Below, piece after piece: positions 13,551 to 16,459 of a stretch of DNA of 16,459 bases. Source of the stretch: Campylobacterota bacterium (GTDB taxonomy: Bacteria; Campylobacterota; Campylobacteria; Campylobacterales; Sulfurimonadaceae); assembly GCA_013153755.1 (NCBI GenBank), contig JAADDU010000125.1, positions 1 to 16,459 on the forward strand, in the 5' to 3' direction. The notes under the pieces were generated by a model, which saw only the letters and a program-made list of their open reading frames with translations, did no database searches and was not told the DNA's origin. Made by a program: the position numbers and the translations under genes. Each line of letters begins with the position of its first letter. Position 1 is the first letter of the stretch.

Positions 13551-14675
13551 TTACTTTAAAGCTAAAATTTCATACACATAGCTAGGTTTTCTCATCCCAA
13601 CTACTATGAAATCTATGCTTTTAGTATCTAAAAGAAACTTTATAGCATACTCTTGTATAGATAAGATACTTTCGTTAAAAAATGGCTTCAAACTCTCTTT
13701 TGTTTTATTGGTGCATTCAAAGAGTACCATTTTTCTATAATCAGTGAAAAAATTATCTATATAAGTTAGCATATTCTCTTTTGTTTTATCATCAAAAATA
13801 TCCAATGTACTTTTAATATGTGGCAAAATTTGGGTATAAAAAAACGAGTCATAGTCTCCTATCCAGCCAAATTTATGTTTTGATACATCGAGTTCCTGAA
13901 TTAAATTATACAACACTCTTAGTTCATCATTATCACAAAGTTCTAGTAGCTCATTTAGATTATGATAGTATTCAAAAGGTTCATCATATTCAGCAAGTCT
14001 ATACATTTTAGAATCAAATTGTGCATTTAATGCTCTGTTTGACAAAACTCTAAGAGAGCGTTCTTTCGCCCATTTAGCACACTTTAAACCTTCCACTTCA
14101 AGTATATTTATAGGAAGTTCTATAGTTGTTAGATTATAATTCTCATTTCCAGCTTCTTGAGACGCTCTATCTGCGATACTTATCAAATCTTCATAAGGTA
14201 AAAAGTATTCGCTAGATACTTTTTGAGCAAAACTATCACTTGAAATTCCATAGGACAAGATTTTTTTCTCTTTTACTGCCAACTCAAGAGCTAAAAAAGC
14301 ATCATATATCTTTTCATACACTGCATCTAGGCGTTCATCTTTAGATATATTTTTATCTACTGCATCTACTAAAAATTCTTCTATATTTTCAACCATATAA
14401 CAATCTATATAGTCTGTTTTTAGTCTTTTTAAAGAGAGTTCTAAACATTGAGTTAAATCTTGAGATGCTTTATATTTACTTAGTATCTCTATCTCTTTTC
14501 TATCTTGAGAAATCTCTTGAAGTGCTATGCCTATAGCTTTTTCAGCTCCACCATCCATATAGTTATGAGATGTATCTATCATCTTAATACCAGATGCCAT
14601 AGCATCTTTTAATGCTTGTATATGTTGAGGGTTTAAATCACTTATTCTATAAGTTCCAAATGCGAAATTACTCAT
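13551..14675 (-). CDS. aldo/keto reductase-like protein with an altered catalytic tetrad
   Basis: This 374-residue protein begins as an aldo/keto reductase: FGTYRISD, then IDTSHNYMDGGAEKAIGIAL holding Asp34 and Tyr39, and EILSKYKA holding Lys67. The motif that normally reads D-x-Y-L-x-H is DCYMVE, with Glu96 at the place of the catalytic histidine. The rest follows the barrel only loosely, but VVGMRKPSYVYE near the end matches the last strand and cofactor loop. The middle (about 100-330) carries long helical insertions. Substrate and activity are unknown. The His-to-Glu change may alter activity, as in steroid 5-beta-reductases, or mean a non-catalytic role. It stands between two hairpins and is probably transcribed alone. 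Two TGCATCTA words 39 bases apart (14322, 14361) encode Leu/Val-Asp-Ala-Val. Confidence 0.8.
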   Translation of the reverse strand: MSNFAFGTYRISDLNPQHIQALKDAMASGIKMIDTSHNYMDGGAEKAIGIALQEISQDRKEIEILSKYKASQDLTQCLELSLKRLKTDYIDCYMVENIEEFLVDAVDKNISKDERLDAVYEKIYDAFLALELAVKEKKILSYGISSDSFAQKVSSEYFLPYEDLISIADRASQEAGNENYNLTTIELPINILEVEGLKCAKWAKERSLRVLSNRALNAQFDSKMYRLAEYDEPFEYYHNLNELLELCDNDELRVLYNLIQELDVSKHKFGWIGDYDSFFYTQILPHIKSTLDIFDDKTKENMLTYIDNFFTDYRKMVLFECTNKTKESLKPFFNESILSIQEYAIKFLLDTKSIDFIVVGMRKPSYVYEILALK

Positions 14676-14729
14676 CTTGTAGTAACCTTATTTTAAAGTA
14701 TATATGTTAATTGAGAAATTATGAAAGAT

Positions 14730-14769
14730 ATTAAGCCAATATTCTCAAAAACTGAGAATATCGCTTAAT
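14730..14769 (-). terminator. terminator-like hairpin at the end of the rpsD-rpoA-rplQ operon
   Basis: ATTAAGC (14730-14736) / GCTTAAT (14763-14769) and ATATTCTCA (14739-14747) / TGAGAATAT (14753-14761) form a 16-pair stem with one small internal loop and a five-base loop. It begins 12 bases after the rplQ stop on the minus strand. The T-run after the stem is poor (ATCTTTC), so termination strength is uncertain, but position and symmetry support an operon end. The rest of 14676-14781 holds the presumed reductase promoter, with a possible -10 TATACT. Confidence 0.65.
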
Positions 14770-14781
14770 TAAGATACTAAA

Positions 14782-15132
14782 CTATACTAGTTCAATAAAT
14801 GCCATAGTAGTAGCGTCACCACGGCGAATACGAGTTCTTGTAATTCTAGTATATCCACCAGCACGCTCAACATAAGTTGGTGCTATTTCATTTACTAGTT
14901 TTTTAGTTGCTTCTTTACTTTGAAGCGCAGCAAATACTGTTCTGTGAGCATTAGAATCATTTTTAGTAGCAACTGTAATCAGTTTTTCTACATATGAACG
15001 AAGTTCTTTAGCTTTTATAGCAGTAGTTTCAATTTTCCCATGTTCTATTAACGAAATACTAAGATTCTTTAAAAGAGCAGCTCTATGTGCACTTGTACGA
15101 CCTAGTTTACGGTATCCATGACGATGTCTCAT
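14782..15132 (-). CDS. rplQ: 50S ribosomal protein L17 (bL17)
   Basis: This 116-residue protein begins [20 protein letters not shown], the invariant opening of bL17, and has the family's usual length and the C-terminal [24 protein letters not shown]. It is part of the large ribosomal subunit near the exit tunnel. A good AGGAAG ribosome site precedes the ATG. It lies 18 bases after rpoA and is the last gene of the alpha operon here, as in most bacteria. Confidence 0.98.
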   Translation of the reverse strand: MRHRHGYRKLGRTSAHRAALLKNLSISLIEHGKIETTAIKAKELRSYVEKLITVATKNDSNAHRTVFAALQSKEATKKLVNEIAPTYVERAGGYTRITRTRIRRGDATTMAFIELV

Positions 15133-15150
15133 TTATACTTCCTATTGTTG

Positions 15151-16149
15151 TTAAGCCTGTGCGGCTTCTATTTTCTTTTTTAACGCACTAACTACATCAT
15201 CAGCAAGATCAGCACCAACGGCAAAACCAAACTCTTGTAGTTTTTCTACGATTTCATCATACGATTTTTTACCAAGGTTTTTAACATTTTTAAGATCATT
15301 ATTGCTCATCAATGCTATTTCACCTATAAGTTTAATGCTTGATCTATCAAGACAGTTAAAACTTCTTGCACTTAGACCTAAACTATCTATATGAGTTACT
15401 AATTTTTTAAGATCAGGATTTTCTTCAACACGCTCTATAGTTGTTGCAGCTTTTATACTAATCTCTGAATTAAATACAGCTAGTTGAGCATACATAACTT
15501 CAAGTGAGTTTTTAAACGCATCTAATGGTGTAATTTGACCATCAGTTCTAATGTTTAATATAACTCTTTCAAAGTTAGGATTGTCCTCTACTAGAACATT
15601 TTCAATCTTATAAGTTGCACTACGAACAGGAGTGAAATAAGCATCTAATGCTATATAACCATCTTCTAGTTCATCGTGAGTGTCTTCACTAGCCACATAA
15701 CCTATGCCTTGTGCAATTTTTATCACAAAGTTTAAATTAGAATCTTCATTTAAAGTTGCTAATGGAGCATCTGGTGTAACCACCTCAACTTCATCATTAT
15801 TTAAATCTTTTCCTGTAATAGTACAAGGACCAGTAAAACTATAATTTACCTCTGCTTCAGTAGCTTCATCTTTAAGCTTAAAGCGAATCTCTTTAAGATT
15901 TAAAATAAAGTCTGAAATATCTTCAAGCATACCACGCACAGAGTCAAACTCATGCTTAGCACCCTCTATTTTTATAGCTATTGGAGCATAACCAACTGAG
16001 CTACTTAACAAAAAACGGCGAAGAGGATGAGCTAAAGAGATAGCATACCCTGTTTCAAAAGGATATGCCATAATATTTGCTTCATTCTCACTAATTTGTT
16101 CTACCTCAAACTCTTGTGGAGCAAGTGGAGTAGTTTTAATTTTCTTCAT
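15151..16149 (-). CDS. rpoA: DNA-directed RNA polymerase subunit alpha
   Basis: This 332-residue alpha subunit is of normal length. The N-terminal dimerisation domain (about 1-230) contains [17 protein letters not shown] and the [17 protein letters not shown] segment. After a linker, the C-terminal domain (about 250-320) contains [34 protein letters not shown], which binds UP elements and activators. A GGCG-containing ribosome site precedes the ATG. It follows rpsD by 23 bases and precedes rplQ by 18, the standard alpha operon order. Confidence 0.98.
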   Translation of the reverse strand: MKKIKTTPLAPQEFEVEQISENEANIMAYPFETGYAISLAHPLRRFLLSSSVGYAPIAIKIEGAKHEFDSVRGMLEDISDFILNLKEIRFKLKDEATEAEVNYSFTGPCTITGKDLNNDEVEVVTPDAPLATLNEDSNLNFVIKIAQGIGYVASEDTHDELEDGYIALDAYFTPVRSATYKIENVLVEDNPNFERVILNIRTDGQITPLDAFKNSLEVMYAQLAVFNSEISIKAATTIERVEENPDLKKLVTHIDSLGLSARSFNCLDRSSIKLIGEIALMSNNDLKNVKNLGKKSYDEIVEKLQEFGFAVGADLADDVVSALKKKIEAAQA

Positions 16150-16172
16150 TTTTACGCCTTTTTAATTAGTTA

Positions 16173-16459
16173 CTATTTAGAGTAAAGCTCAACGATTAAA
16201 CGCTCTTCAACAGGGATAACAACTTCTTCACGCTCTGGTAAACGAGTAAAGATACCAAAAACTTTTTCAGCATCAATATCTACCCATGGAGCTAAACCAG
16301 TTTGGTTTGTAAGCTCTATAGCACGAACAACTTGAACATTTTTCTTGCTTGATTCACGAACTTCTATCTTTTGACCCGGTTTAACACGGTAAGAAGGGAT
16401 ATCAAGTTTTTTACCATCTACAAGAATATGACCATGTGTTGTAAGTTGACGAGCAAATC
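16173..16459 (-). CDS. rpsD: 30S ribosomal protein S4, 3' part (cut by window edge)
   Basis: Reading the minus strand from the window edge gives [20 protein letters not shown], the S4 RNA-binding domain, then [17 protein letters not shown]. It ends with [11 protein letters not shown] and TAG at 16173-16175. About 95 codons, the C-terminal half, are inside the window; the start lies beyond the right edge. S4 is a primary 16S rRNA-binding protein and in many bacteria represses its own operon. It directly precedes rpoA. Confidence 0.96.
   Translation of the reverse strand, partial: FARQLTTHGHILVDGKKLDIPSYRVKPGQKIEVRESSKKNVQVVRAIELTNQTGLAPWVDIDAEKVFGIFTRLPEREEVVIPVEERLIVELYSK

Noticed and set aside
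1..16459. CRISPR array, tRNA or rRNA genes, insertion sequences
   Set aside because: No regularly spaced repeats, no cloverleaf with T-loop signature, no rRNA sequence and no transposase-like protein were seen on either strand.

Overview
The window looks like a piece of chromosome from a Campylobacterota (epsilonproteobacterial) organism, most like the Sulfurimonas/Sulfurovum side of that group. The evidence is the strongly AT-rich sequence, the GAT/AAA/TTA-rich codon use, extended -10 promoters (TGC-TATAAT) without clear -35 boxes, the nifU-like / TPR-like / murE order that I recall from Campylobacter, and the rpsD-rpoA-rplQ end of the alpha ribosomal operon. The genus assignment is inference from general resemblance.

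Layout. 101-550 is a small single-pass membrane protein. 547-2058 (minus) is a B12-binding-domain radical SAM protein that meets it stop to stop. 2288-6298 is a plus-strand run: an MFS transporter, a YpfJ-type zinc metallopeptidase, a stand-alone MnmC-like tRNA methyltransferase and a DUF2130 coiled-coil protein. The last three are tightly packed or overlapping. 6299-6679 is a 381-base gap with a leader RNA resembling the cyclic di-GMP-I (GEMM) riboswitch. It precedes a secreted DUF302-like protein (6680-7381). 7416-9808 (minus) is ribE-recQ, with recQ beginning at a TTG inside the ribE stop. 9962-10524 (plus) is a Phd/YefM-RelE type toxin-antitoxin pair behind a double palindromic operator. 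10525-11211 (minus) is a Sel1-repeat protein. 11317-13483 (minus) is nifU-like, TPR-like, murE. 13551-14675 (minus) is an unusual aldo/keto reductase. 14782 to the right edge (minus) is rplQ, rpoA and the 3' part of rpsD.

Most genes are housekeeping: translation, peptidoglycan synthesis, riboflavin, Fe-S maturation, DNA repair and tRNA modification. The parts that look accessory or regulated are the toxin-antitoxin/Sel1 block and the riboswitch-DUF302 unit. The toxin-antitoxin/Sel1 block has near-identical 49-bp elements at both ends; each lies exactly 26 bases upstream of a minus-strand start codon (ribE and the Sel1 gene).

The most striking signal is not a gene. The 8-mer TGCATCTA (or its complement TAGATGCA) occurs 18 times by my hand count, on both strands. 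It falls in three different codon frames and once outside genes, with an extended consensus near ACTGCATCTAAA. That resembles a DNA uptake sequence or another genome-wide recognition word. It is absent from the toxin-antitoxin pair, the DUF2130/riboswitch/DUF302 stretch and the ribosomal genes. No tRNA, rRNA, CRISPR array, transposase or prophage gene was seen.
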